From assembly GCA_901538445.1 (NCBI GenBank), contig LR594584.1, positions 838,655 to 902,654 on the forward strand: DNA of 64,000 nucleotides, written 5' to 3'. Positions 17,627 to 25,582 of the stretch are shown one piece after another. This DNA is from Gemmataceae bacterium. Its GTDB lineage: Bacteria > Planctomycetota > Planctomycetia > Gemmatales > Gemmataceae. Below the pieces are notes generated by a model. The model made no database searches. It saw nothing but the letters and a program-made list of their open reading frames with translations, and was not told the DNA's origin. Position numbers and translations under genes: made by a program. Positions within the stretch are counted from its first letter, which is position 1. Each line of letters starts with the position of its first letter.

Positions 17627-18862
17627 ATGTCGGATCCCGGCACGCTCTCCGCGCTGATGGCGTTCGTGCCGAGCTGGTGGCAGGAAACGACGAGCCCGAC
17701 GACACTTGGGACGCTTCTGGCGGGGTGGGCGAAGGCGTGCGGGTGGCAGGCCTGCGGTCTCGCGTGGTCCGACGACACGACGACGGTGGTGCGGACGGTC
17801 CGCAACGGCGGCGTGACGGACGGCCCGGCACCGACCGAGGTTCCCGATGCCCTCCGCCGCGCCCGCATCGGCGAGCCGACCGTGGCGTACCCGGTCCCCG
17901 GCACGTCCGGGCGGGTGTTCGCCGGGATCCAGCCCCCGGGCCGGGCGATGGGCGTGCTGTGGGCGGAACGGGCCGAAGGTGCCTGGTCCGATGCCGACCG
18001 CACGGCGCTGGTGATGACGGCGAGGATCGTGGAGCGGTGCCCGGCACTCGCGGCGGTCGTGACCCCGCGGATCGACTCGGACCGGCTCGAGCAGCGGCTC
18101 GCCGACGCCGCGGTCATCGCCGGTCGGATGGCCCACGACTTCGACAACATCCTCACGGGGATCATCGGGTTCTCCGACCTCGCCACGCCCCTTCTGCCCG
18201 CCGGGTCGCAGGCCGCGAAGTTCGTGGCGGAGATCAGCAAGGTCGGGCAGCGCGGGATCGTGTTCACCCAGCAGCTGCACCAGCTCAGCCGCAGCGGGCA
18301 GGTGAAGCCGAACCCCACGGCCGTCGCCGCGGTGCTCGCGAAGGAAGAGGTGCGGTTGCGGGCACTGAGCCTCTCGAACCACTATTTCGAGAAGGACGTG
18401 CCCCCGAACCTGCCGCCGGTCGCGATGGAGGCCGGGCTGCTCCAGACGACACTGGCCCACCTGATCGAGAACGGCGTCGAGGCGTGCCCGCAGGGCGGCA
18501 CGGTGCGGGTCGCGGCCCGCGTCGTGGACCTGACGGACGCCGACGCCCCCAGCTTCCTCGGCAAGCCCGGGACCGGCCCGCACCTGCTGGTGACGATCGC
18601 CGACACCGGGACCGGGATCAAGCCGGAGGTCCGCCGCCGCCTGTTCGTGGACCCGTTCTACACGACCAAGGTGCGGCACCGCGGGCTCGGGCTGGCGATC
18701 GTGTACCGCGTGCTGTGCGTCCACCGGGGCGGGATCCAGATCGAGCCGGCCCAGAAGGGGCCGGGGACGCTTGTACGGGTGGTCCTTCCGCTCGCCCCCG
18801 GCCGCCCGGCCCCCACCGGCGCGCCGGCCGGCCCCGCGAGCGCTACCGTTGTAAGAGGTTAA
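17627..18862 (+). CDS. Soluble NtrB-like histidine kinase
   Basis: A 411-residue protein with no membrane segment. Residues 1-150 resemble a GAF-type sensor. H170 in RMAHDFDNILTGI is the phospho-acceptor of an H-box close to the HDFNN variety used by NtrB-like kinases. The ATPase follows: N box HLIENGVEA, G1 DTGTGI, G2 RGLGLAIVY. The C-terminus is a Pro/Ala tail. The regulator gene begins 7 nt after the stop, so the two form an operon and very likely a cognate pair. The signal sensed is unknown; being cytoplasmic, it should detect an internal cue. Confidence 0.88.
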   Translation: MSDPGTLSALMAFVPSWWQETTSPTTLGTLLAGWAKACGWQACGLAWSDDTTTVVRTVRNGGVTDGPAPTEVPDALRRARIGEPTVAYPVPGTSGRVFAGIQPPGRAMGVLWAERAEGAWSDADRTALVMTARIVERCPALAAVVTPRIDSDRLEQRLADAAVIAGRMAHDFDNILTGIIGFSDLATPLLPAGSQAAKFVAEISKVGQRGIVFTQQLHQLSRSGQVKPNPTAVAAVLAKEEVRLRALSLSNHYFEKDVPPNLPPVAMEAGLLQTTLAHLIENGVEACPQGGTVRVAARVVDLTDADAPSFLGKPGTGPHLLVTIADTGTGIKPEVRRRLFVDPFYTTKVRHRGLGLAIVYRVLCVHRGGIQIEPAQKGPGTLVRVVLPLAPGRPAPTGAPAGPASATVVRG

Positions 18863-18868
18863 GCACCC

Positions 18869-19582
18869 ATGCCCTTCGACATTGAAGAACCCCTGACCCA
18901 GGGCACCAAGGCCGCGTTCGCGCACGCCGGCCAGAAGACCCAGCCCGGGATGCGCGAGCTGCAGTCGTCCGGCGACATCCGGATCCTGGTCCTCGACGAC
19001 GACCCCGCCACGTGCTCGGTCATCCAGGCCGCGCTGTCGAACCGCGACTTCATCATCGACGTCGTGTCCGACCCGCAGCTCGTCGAGTCGGCCCTCGCGG
19101 CGGCGCAGTCGAACCCGTACCACCTCATCGTCCTCGACTACGTGCTCCCCGGCCTGGAGCCGGACCAGGTGTTCGCCTGGATCCGCGACACGCAGCCCGA
19201 GGCGAACATCGTCGTCGTCACCGGCTACCCGTCGGTCGACAGCGCGCTGAACTGCCTCCGGGCCCGCACCTACGACTACCTGACCAAGCCGTTCCAGGTC
19301 GATCAGCTCCGCGAGATCGTGTTCCGGTGCCTGGAGGGCAAGGGGCTCCTGCGGATGACCGAGGACGCGCTCCGCGAGGCGCTGGGCACCGCGATCCGCG
19401 AGCGCCGCAAGGCGCTCGGGCTCACCCTCTCGAACATGAGCGACCGCACCAACGTGTCGCTCGGCTACCTGAGCCAGATCGAACTCGGGAAGAACTCCGC
19501 GAGCATCGAGACGCTGTACCGCATCTGCCTGGCGCTCGGGATGAAGATGAGCGAGCTGTTCCAGGCCGTGCAACGAAATTAG
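18869..19582 (+). CDS. Response regulator with XRE-type DNA-binding domain
   Basis: A 237-residue protein. Residues 37-155 form a receiver: acidic pocket LVLDDDP, phospho-acceptor D90 in IVLDYVLPG, Thr in VVVTGYPS and Lys in YLTKPF. Residues 172-235 are a helix-turn-helix of the Cro/CI (XRE) class with the recognition region SLGYLSQIELGKNSASIETL. Most response regulators carry OmpR, NarL or Fis-type output, so a receiver joined to an XRE domain is uncommon. It is cotranscribed with the upstream kinase, which should control its DNA binding. Target genes are not evident. Confidence 0.9.
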   Translation: MPFDIEEPLTQGTKAAFAHAGQKTQPGMRELQSSGDIRILVLDDDPATCSVIQAALSNRDFIIDVVSDPQLVESALAAAQSNPYHLIVLDYVLPGLEPDQVFAWIRDTQPEANIVVVTGYPSVDSALNCLRARTYDYLTKPFQVDQLREIVFRCLEGKGLLRMTEDALREALGTAIRERRKALGLTLSNMSDRTNVSLGYLSQIELGKNSASIETLYRICLALGMKMSELFQAVQRN

Positions 19583-19888
19583 TGTTGGGTGTTGGAAGTG
19601 TTGCGTGTTTTCACCGCACCCCTGCGAGAGTTGCGATCAACACTCTCCAACACAGCAACACTCCCACCACTCTTGGTTCTCGTCACATCCGCTCCGCGGT
19701 GTGACGGCTCTTCGGCCGCTCCGCGGCGCGAGCTGCGACCGGCCGAGGCGCAAGGGTGAGGGTCGAACGCCTCTGAAGTGCGAAGGTGGCGGGCCGCGGA
19801 GCGGCCGAAGACGCATCGCACCGCGGAACGGTGCGACGAGGAAGATCAACACTCTCCAACACTGCAACACTCCCAACACTCTTCAATA
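19583..19888. repeat. Composite repeat region: short-word tracts and GC-rich inverted repeat
   Basis: The gap starts with gtgttgggtgttgg words (19581-19609). A 40-nt direct repeat occurs at 19635-19674 and 19844-19883 (38/40 identical, made of caacact/caacac words, complementary in style to the first tract). Between the copies are inverted GC-rich segments (about 19686-19725 and 19795-19838) sharing ttcggccgctccgcgg. The build is the same as at 14661-14924: AT-richer words outside, GC-rich hairpins inside. It lies between convergent genes. Confidence 0.75.
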
Positions 19889-20659
19889 TCACGCCGGCAG
19901 TTCCAGCATCTTCCGCAGGCAGAACCGAGCCATGAAGAGCTGGCCGACGGCCCCGAGCACGCAGAGGGCCGTGACCCCGACCGCCAGCCGCATGGCCCAC
20001 ACGTCGATCATGTGCCGGGTCTCGTTCACCCGCACCCGGGCCACCCCGACGAGCCGCGCCATCTCGGCCTTGAACTGCTCCGCCATCTGGAGCGCTCTGT
20101 CCACCGCGTCGAGTTGCTCGGCGCTGGGCAGCTCGCTGTCGGCCCGCACCGGCACGCCGAGGATGCTCTTCGCCTGTCGCAGTTCGCCCGCGACCGAGGT
20201 GAGCGCGGTCCGGGTCTGGTGGATCTGGTCCGGGTCCACCCCGAACGCCTGACTGAGCCGCGGGTCGGCGCTGACCATGTCGAGGGCGGTCTCGGCGACG
20301 ATCACGGTGTCCGACGCGGTGACCACCGCCCCGAGCGCCCGTTCGAGGGAGCCGGCCAGGTCGATCGACGCCTGCCGGGCGGTCATCCGGACGATCGGGT
20401 TGACCCGGACCGGCTCCGGGGCGCTGGTCGAGACGCGGGTGGTGGCGAGTTCGGCCTTGGCCCGGTCGATCACGTCGGCGACGAACGTGATGGCCCGGTC
20501 GGCCGCGTCCCCGGCCTGGTTCGCCCGGCCCGCCAGCTCGGCCGTCTGCCGGTTCACCTCGGCCTTCACCCGCCACACCTGCACGGCGACCGCGACGAAC
20601 ACCGCCGTTCCCGCGAGGGCGATCAGGAGCCCGGTGAGGGCGAACAGTCTGCGGAACAT
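19889..20659 (-). CDS. Two-TM membrane protein, unknown function
   Basis: A 256-residue protein from ATG 20659 (a start at 20698 would add 13 residues of poor character). TM1 is at about residues 5-27 (LFALTGLLIALAGTAVFVAV) and TM2 near 222-245 (LAVGVTALCVLGAVGQLF). Between them is a helical, Ala/Glu/Asp-rich domain of nearly 200 residues with coiled-coil tendency (EVNRQTAELAGRANQAGDAA). The arrangement recalls the periplasmic sensor part of methyl-accepting proteins, but there is no HAMP or signalling domain. I cannot assign a function. Confidence 0.78.
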   Translation of the reverse strand: MFRRLFALTGLLIALAGTAVFVAVAVQVWRVKAEVNRQTAELAGRANQAGDAADRAITFVADVIDRAKAELATTRVSTSAPEPVRVNPIVRMTARQASIDLAGSLERALGAVVTASDTVIVAETALDMVSADPRLSQAFGVDPDQIHQTRTALTSVAGELRQAKSILGVPVRADSELPSAEQLDAVDRALQMAEQFKAEMARLVGVARVRVNETRHMIDVWAMRLAVGVTALCVLGAVGQLFMARFCLRKMLELPA

Positions 20660-20826
20660 CGTCGCCTCGCGGCACGGACCCCGGAACGTTGCCCGCATCT
20701 TACGCGGCCGTGATCGGCGGGCACAAGCTCAGCGCCGCACCGGCCCGGGGTGGAACGGGTGCCGCGCGTGCGGCATAATGACCCGGCGTCGCAACGGACC
20801 GCGTGCGCCCACGGAGCCGGGCCGAA

Positions 20827-21762
20827 ATGAGCAGACTGGGTCGCCTCGTGCCGCGCCGCCGCGCCGCCCTGCTCCTCGTGTGCGCGGCCGGTGCGGTCGC
20901 CGGCGCCGGCGCGTGGTACCTGTGGCCGACGAGTGCCCCCGTGCCCGTGTGGGCGGCCGACTACGAGGTCACCGCCCGGCCGCCCGAGGCGCTCGCGCCG
21001 GGGACCGTCGTCGGCACCGGGCCGCCGGACGGGTGGTCGCACCTCGTCATCAAGAGCCTGCCGCGGGTGCGGCCCGGGACCGAGGCGCAGGTGCCGCCGC
21101 TCGCCCGGTCGCAGACGGTCCGCATGACCCGGTGGATGTTCACCGCGTTCGCCGCCGACGTGCGGCCCGAGACGCGGGGCGCGGAAACCCGCTACCACCT
21201 GCGGGCGATCGGCCTCGGCCTGGGCACGTCCGTCGGCGGCCGTGACGTGGTCGTCACCCCGGAGACGGCCGCGGCCCACGGTGTCCGCCTCGACTGGATC
21301 ACGCGGCAGATCCTCACCAAGGGCTACCAAACGCAGCGGCTCGCGGTGGTCGTCGTTCAATCGCCGACGTTCGCGGTGCTCGACACCCCGGTGTGGTTCC
21401 GGTGCGGCGAGGCGAACAAACTGATCCGCTACCGGTACGCGCTGCTGGTGGACGCCCCGACCGGCCGCCTCGACGTGGTGCTGTGGCCACTGGAAGCCGG
21501 CGGGTGCTTCGCAGCGCCCCCCGCCGTTCGGATGAGCCCGAACGCAATCGACCCGGCCGAACTCGTCCCGGACCCGAAGGGGTTCGACGCGCTCGGCATC
21601 GCGTCCGACTCGACGTTCGGCGTGGACCGGCTCCCGACGCCGAGCACCCCCGTATCGCTGCCCGGCGACCTCCGACCGCTCGCGGAGCAGACGCGGTTCA
21701 CCCCCGACGAGGCCCGAGCGCTCGAAGCGGCTCTCCGGGACGTCGTGAAGCTGCGGGAGTGA
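20827..21762 (+). CDS. Membrane-anchored protein of unknown function
   Basis: A 311-residue protein. ATG 20827 precedes a basic N-terminus and one hydrophobic segment (residues 14-34, ALLLVCAAGAVAGAGAWYLW), so the protein is probably anchored with the rest in the periplasm. The remainder is mixed alpha/beta with strands such as RLAVVVVQSPTFAVLDTPVW and DVVLWPLEAGGCF; no motif is recognised. A CATAAT at 20774-20779 with a weak -35 17 nt earlier may be its promoter. It ends before a perfect inverted repeat facing the next, convergent gene. Confidence 0.78.
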   Translation: MSRLGRLVPRRRAALLLVCAAGAVAGAGAWYLWPTSAPVPVWAADYEVTARPPEALAPGTVVGTGPPDGWSHLVIKSLPRVRPGTEAQVPPLARSQTVRMTRWMFTAFAADVRPETRGAETRYHLRAIGLGLGTSVGGRDVVVTPETAAAHGVRLDWITRQILTKGYQTQRLAVVVVQSPTFAVLDTPVWFRCGEANKLIRYRYALLVDAPTGRLDVVLWPLEAGGCFAAPPAVRMSPNAIDPAELVPDPKGFDALGIASDSTFGVDRLPTPSTPVSLPGDLRPLAEQTRFTPDEARALEAALRDVVKLRE

Positions 21763-21785
21763 TACCAGAACTGATTCATTCAGAA

Positions 21786-21855
21786 CTGTAGCCGGCCACT
21801 GAGAGGCCGGGCCTTTGCGGGTCCCCAAGCCCGGCCTCTCAGTGGCCGGCTACAG
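21786..21855. repeat. Perfect 27-bp inverted repeat between convergent genes
   Basis: Arms 21786-21812 and 21829-21855 (ctgtagccggccactgagag plus gccgggc) are exact inverted copies around a 16-nt loop. There is no T-tract. The position suits a bidirectional stop or a dispersed palindromic element. Confidence 0.82.
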
Positions 21856-21891
21856 AGCAGAACGGAACAATCGGACCTGTTCCGTAGCGGG

Positions 21892-22251
21892 TCACGCGAG
21901 CGGCCAGCGGTCGCCGCTCGCGGCCGCAACCGGGACGGGCCGGTTCCAGAAGTAGGCGTACACATCACCGCCCTGCCCCGCGACCGCCACGGTGCCGCGA
22001 ACGAACAGGTCCGGCACCCCCTCGAAGGCGTCGAGGGCCGCGAGACACCCGGGGTCCACCGCCCACAGTTCGCCGCGGACCGCGAGGCCGGCCGCGGCGT
22101 CGGCCACCATCCCCGGGTACGGCCCGAGGTCGATCACGCGGTAGCGCGGCTCGGTGACCGCGTCGGCCACGAACCGCTGACCCGCCATGAGGTGGTGGTT
22201 CCGCAGGCCGCGCTTGAGCGTGCCGTACACGAACAGGAGTGTGGTTTCGAT
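21892..22251 (-). CDS. Gamma-glutamylcyclotransferase-like (AIG2) protein, unusual start
   Basis: A small protein of the gamma-glutamylcyclotransferase fold: FVYGTLKRGLRNH at the N-terminus, DLGPYPGMV, GELWAVD and LDAFEGVPDLFVRG follow the family order. Family members act on gamma-glutamyl amines or peptides, releasing 5-oxoproline. The fold needs a strand before YGTL (here LLFV), yet the first ATG/GTG/TTG in frame is the GTG at 22230, inside that strand. A TGA lies just upstream at 22266. The only ribosome-binding site (GGAGG, 22258-22262 minus) is 6 nt before an ATC at 22251, so I extend the gene to ATC (119 residues). With GTG 22230 it would be 112 residues. Confidence 0.7.
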   Translation of the reverse strand: METTLLFVYGTLKRGLRNHHLMAGQRFVADAVTEPRYRVIDLGPYPGMVADAAAGLAVRGELWAVDPGCLAALDAFEGVPDLFVRGTVAVAGQGGDVYAYFWNRPVPVAAASGDRWPLA

Positions 22252-22340
22252 GGCGCGCCTCCGGGTTCACGCTGCGGGGAAACAATACTCTGACTGTGCG
22301 GCGCACGGCAGGTTGATTGCTCCGATCCCGAAGGCACACG

Positions 22341-23165
22341 ATGAGCGAGCCCGCGGGCTACATCCTCGGCCAGTCCGCGAGCGCGGCCCGGCGACTCGAA
22401 CTCCAGGACCGGCACTTCGAGGTTCCGTCCGAGCAGTTGCTCGACGCGCTCGCGCTGCGGCCCACCGACCGCGTCGTCGAACTCGGGTGCGGGCCAGGCG
22501 GGCTCACCCGGCGGATCGCGGCGCGGCTCGGCGCCGGCGGGAGCGTGCGGGCCGTGGACTCGTCGGCCGGCCTGCTTGAACAAGCGGCCAAGAACCTCGC
22601 CGGGAACGGGGCCGAGAAGGTCGAGTTCGTTGCGGCCGATGTGTCGAAGCCGGGTGCGTGGCTCGACGGGGCCGACGTCGTCGTCGGCCGGGCGGTCCTG
22701 CACCACGTCCCAATGGCCGAGTACCTGCTGGGCCGGTTGCGGCCGGCGCTCCGCACCGGAACGCGGGTCGGGTTCCTGGAGCCGGACTTCCGGAGCCCGC
22801 TCGCCCGCCTCGCGCACCTCGAAGCGACCGGGCACCCCGAGTACGCGGCGCTGCGGGTCTGGGCCACGGCGCTCAACGACCTGTACCTGGCGCGGCGGAT
22901 CTCGCCCGCGGTCGGGGCCACGCTGGCGCGTTCGCTCGCCGCCGCTGGCTACCGGAACGTGCGCGAGGAGTGGCACGAGTTCCCGTCGGACGCACTCGTG
23001 ATCGAGAACATGCTGATGTTCTACGACGAGGTCCGCGGCCCGCTGGAGAGCTACGGCATCCTCTCGGCCGCGGAGAACGCCGAGCAGCAGCGGCAGTTGC
23101 GGGCGCTGCTCCCCGGCCCGCACCCCGGCGTGTGGGGCATGTTCCGCGTCGTCTGCGAGGCGTGA
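22341..23165 (+). CDS. SAM-dependent class I methyltransferase
   Basis: A 274-residue Rossmann methyltransferase. Motif I is VVELGCGPGGLTRRIA, the acidic residue after beta2 lies in VRAVDSSAGLL, then VEFVAADVSKPGAW and VVVGRAVLHHVP (motifs II-III). The C-terminal part (RISPAVGATLARSLAAAGYR) is longer than the core fold. The sequence resembles UbiE/MenG-like small-molecule methyltransferases, but the substrate cannot be inferred. The stop is 10 nt before the start of the pseudouridine synthase gene, so the two are likely one transcript. No good promoter was found upstream. Confidence 0.88.
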   Translation: MSEPAGYILGQSASAARRLELQDRHFEVPSEQLLDALALRPTDRVVELGCGPGGLTRRIAARLGAGGSVRAVDSSAGLLEQAAKNLAGNGAEKVEFVAADVSKPGAWLDGADVVVGRAVLHHVPMAEYLLGRLRPALRTGTRVGFLEPDFRSPLARLAHLEATGHPEYAALRVWATALNDLYLARRISPAVGATLARSLAAAGYRNVREEWHEFPSDALVIENMLMFYDEVRGPLESYGILSAAENAEQQRQLRALLPGPHPGVWGMFRVVCEA

Positions 23166-23175
23166 GGTGATTCGC

Positions 23176-24048
23176 ATGGCCGACCGCGAGCTTCCCGCAC
23201 CGACCGCCGAGGGCCGGCTCCTCGACTGGCTCCTGGCCGCGCTCGCGCCGATGAACCGCACCCGCGTCAAGGAGGTGCTGCGGTCCGGGCGAATCCGCGT
23301 GAACGGCACCCCGACCACGCGACACGACCACCCCGTGCGGCCCGGCGACCGCGTGGCCGTGGCCCGCGACGCGGCCCCACCCGCCGCGGACCGCCTCGGG
23401 TTCGCGGTCGTCCACGAGGACGACGCGGTCGTCGTGATCGACAAGCCGCCGGGGCTGCTCACCGTCGCCACGGAAACCGAGAAGCTCGATACCGCGTTCG
23501 TGCGGCTCGGCGGGCACCTGGCGGCCTCCCGCAAGGGCCGGCCGTTCGTCGTCCACCGGCTCGACCGCGACACCAGCGGCCTGCTCCTCTTCGCCCGCAC
23601 CGCCGAGGCCCGCGACGCGCTCCAGGCGAACTGGGACGCGGTCGCGAAGACGTACCTCGCGGTGGTCGAGGGCCGGCCGCGCGCAGAAGAAGGTGTGGTC
23701 GAGAACTACCTGACCGAGGGCCGCGACCTGCGGGTGCGGGCGGGCACGCGGCCCAGCGACGAGGGAAAGCGCGCCGTGTCGCGGTACACGGTGTTGGCCT
23801 CGCGCGGCGGGTACTCGCTGGTTCAGGTGGTGATCGAAACGGGCCGCAAGCACCAGATCCGCGTCCACCTCGCGCGGCTCGGGTGCCCGGTCGCGGGGGA
23901 CACCGTGTACGGCGCGGCGACGAACCCCGCGGGTCGCCTCGCGCTGCACGCCTGGAAGCTCGCGTTCGACCACCCGGTCACGGGCGAGCGGGTGGAAGTG
24001 GAGTCGCCGCTCCCGGGGCCGCTGCGGCGCGTGGCCGGCGGGCCGTGA
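23176..24048 (+). CDS. RluA-family pseudouridine synthase with S4 domain
   Basis: A 290-residue enzyme that would isomerise uridines in rRNA (or tRNA). Residues 14-65 form an S4 RNA-binding domain (LAALAPMNRTRVKEVLRSGR IRVNG split across the loop). The catalytic domain has HRLDRDTSGLLLF with catalytic D132, KTYLAVVEG, and the C-terminal TGRKHQIRVHLA block. ATG 23176 is preferred over a GTG at 23167 because gaggtg sits 6 nt upstream. Which of RluC/RluD-type sites it modifies is not evident. It follows the methyltransferase gene closely and ends just before a terminator belonging to the opposite strand. Confidence 0.91.
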   Translation: MADRELPAPTAEGRLLDWLLAALAPMNRTRVKEVLRSGRIRVNGTPTTRHDHPVRPGDRVAVARDAAPPAADRLGFAVVHEDDAVVVIDKPPGLLTVATETEKLDTAFVRLGGHLAASRKGRPFVVHRLDRDTSGLLLFARTAEARDALQANWDAVAKTYLAVVEGRPRAEEGVVENYLTEGRDLRVRAGTRPSDEGKRAVSRYTVLASRGGYSLVQVVIETGRKHQIRVHLARLGCPVAGDTVYGAATNPAGRLALHAWKLAFDHPVTGERVEVESPLPGPLRRVAGGP

Positions 24049-24054
24049 GGGCGC

Positions 24055-24090
24055 AAAAAAGGCGGGGCAGGCGCTTCCTCCTGCCCCGCC
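24055..24090 (-). terminator. Intrinsic terminator of the CpaF-like gene
   Basis: Read on the minus strand: a stem of 11 perfect pairs (24080-24090 with 24061-24071, ggcggggcagg), an 8-nt loop, then six T (24060-24055). It lies 22 nt after the stop of the minus-strand gene at 24113. It is the only textbook rho-independent terminator I found in the window. Confidence 0.85.
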
Positions 24091-24112
24091 CCGAGTCACT
24101 TGCGACCGGCCC

Positions 24113-25207
24113 CTACCGCTGCATCGCGGTGAGGATTTCGAGGATGAGTCGGCTCTGGTCGGAGTCGCTCAGGAAGATCTTCTCGGCGAGTACGTACTCG
24201 CTGACGTAGGCGGCCACGACCTTCCGCATCTCGTTGATATCGACCCGCTGGAGGTCGTAGACGCCGAGGCTCGCGAGCTTCGAGATCAGCCGCTCGATGA
24301 TGCGGTTCCGGTGCTTCGTCAGCATCTCGGTGGAGTCCGGGATGGTCCGCGGCCCCGGCGTGGCGATGGCGTCGCTCCCGCGGCGCGGCGGGGTCGTCGC
24401 GGGCGAGTCGGACGGGGGCCGAACGTTCGTACCCGTCGAGCCCGAGCCGGTCGGCGATCCGGTCGGCACCACCCGGGCCGGGTTGCCGATCGTGCCGGAC
24501 GCTGAGGGCCGGGGCAGATTGGTCGATGACGCGGGAGCCGGAACGGCCGGTCGCGGCAGGTTCGTTGAGGACGCGGGGGCCGTGGTGACCCCCGAACCGG
24601 CCGGAGCGCCGGGCGGCGGGGTCTCGACGCGGACGAAGGCCACGCTCGGCGGAACGCCGAGGGCCGGCGGCGGCAGGACCGCGAGCGCCCGGAATCCGTT
24701 CGGGAGCTTCAGGTCGAAGGTGTTCACGCTGGTGGTGATGCCGCCGACTTGGTCGGCGTGCGTCGCGAGCCGGTCGAGTGCGGCGTTCAGGTGGTCGTCG
24801 TCGCGGAACCGAACGTGGCACGGGATCCACCCGCCGTGGTCCCGGCGAACGATGACCGCGTGCGGGCCGCACACCATCACCTCGCGGACCGTCGGGTCGT
24901 TGAACAGCTCCTCGAGCGGGCCGTAGCCGAGCAACTCGGCGAGCACCTCATCGACGAGCCGCTCGCGGTCCGCCTTCTGGAGGCCGCGGCCCTCCTGCTC
25001 GGCGATCTGTTCGGCGTAGGTCCGCAGGCTCTGGCGCAGGAGCGAGACCGGCATCCGCTTCGACGTGCTCGGGTCCATCCGGTCTTCGAGCTTGGCCAAA
25101 ACCTTGATCTTGACCGCCTCGAACGACTGTCCGCCGCCGGTTGAGAGGATTCCGGATTTTGGACCCTGGGCGGCGGAGTACCCGCCGGAGGGGCGTTGCG
25201 GCAGCAT
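24113..25207 (-). CDS. CpaF N-terminal-domain protein lacking the ATPase
   Basis: A 364-residue protein. Residues 30-165 follow the N-terminal domain of CpaF/TadA secretion ATPases: DRERLVDEVLAELLGYGPLE, FNDPTVREVMVCGP, and VRFRDDDHLNAALDRLA. Where the Walker A ATPase should start there is instead a Pro/Ser/Thr linker (about 170-295) containing a twofold repeat of APASSTNLPRP. The C-terminal 65 residues (IIERLISKLASLGVYDLQRV, then IFLSDSDQSRLILEIL) resemble the first helices of the CpaF domain again. No Walker motif is present, so it cannot be a pilus motor by itself. It may be a regulator or structural partner of a Tad/type II machine encoded elsewhere. ATG 25207 has AGGGTGA upstream. Confidence 0.72.
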   Translation of the reverse strand: MLPQRPSGGYSAAQGPKSGILSTGGGQSFEAVKIKVLAKLEDRMDPSTSKRMPVSLLRQSLRTYAEQIAEQEGRGLQKADRERLVDEVLAELLGYGPLEELFNDPTVREVMVCGPHAVIVRRDHGGWIPCHVRFRDDDHLNAALDRLATHADQVGGITTSVNTFDLKLPNGFRALAVLPPPALGVPPSVAFVRVETPPPGAPAGSGVTTAPASSTNLPRPAVPAPASSTNLPRPSASGTIGNPARVVPTGSPTGSGSTGTNVRPPSDSPATTPPRRGSDAIATPGPRTIPDSTEMLTKHRNRIIERLISKLASLGVYDLQRVDINEMRKVVAAYVSEYVLAEKIFLSDSDQSRLILEILTAMQR

Positions 25208-25460
25208 ACGTGTCACCCTGCGTAAGATGGCGCTGTCTTCTAGCTTAGAACGCGATTCCCTTGCCGGCACAAAACACAGCCTCGAACAACAAATTTCGCA
25301 CACCGCCTCTGCGGCCCGGCACCCGGCACACGCGCGCAACTGCTTCCCTACCGGGTCAATGCGTCGTAACCCCGGCCACATCGCCGCGACAAACGACTGT
25401 CCGTCGCTCCCTTCCCTGCACTCATCGCCGTCGCGGGCACGAATTTTTCACAGGGCTCGC

Positions 25461-25489
25461 TTGACCCGGCCCGGATCTTCGCTTAACCT
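25461..25489 (+). promoter_or_regulatory. Weak candidate promoter for ispE
   Basis: TTGACC at 25461 and TAACCT at 25484 with a 17-nt spacer, about 95 nt before ispE. The -10 is poor. The remainder of the 375-nt divergent gap (25208-25582) shows no gene or repeat. Confidence 0.28.
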
Positions 25490-25582
25490 TCTCACTCAAG
25501 TTCACCGGCCGCCGGGAATGACTCCGACACCGCACCCAAGGATGGGACGCCCCGCCATCGGCGAGCCGCTCCCGATCGCACC

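Noticed and set aside
24483-24600. Twofold repeat in the CpaF-like gene considered as a mobile insertion
   Set aside because: It is in frame, only 11 residues long per copy and typical of low-complexity linkers.
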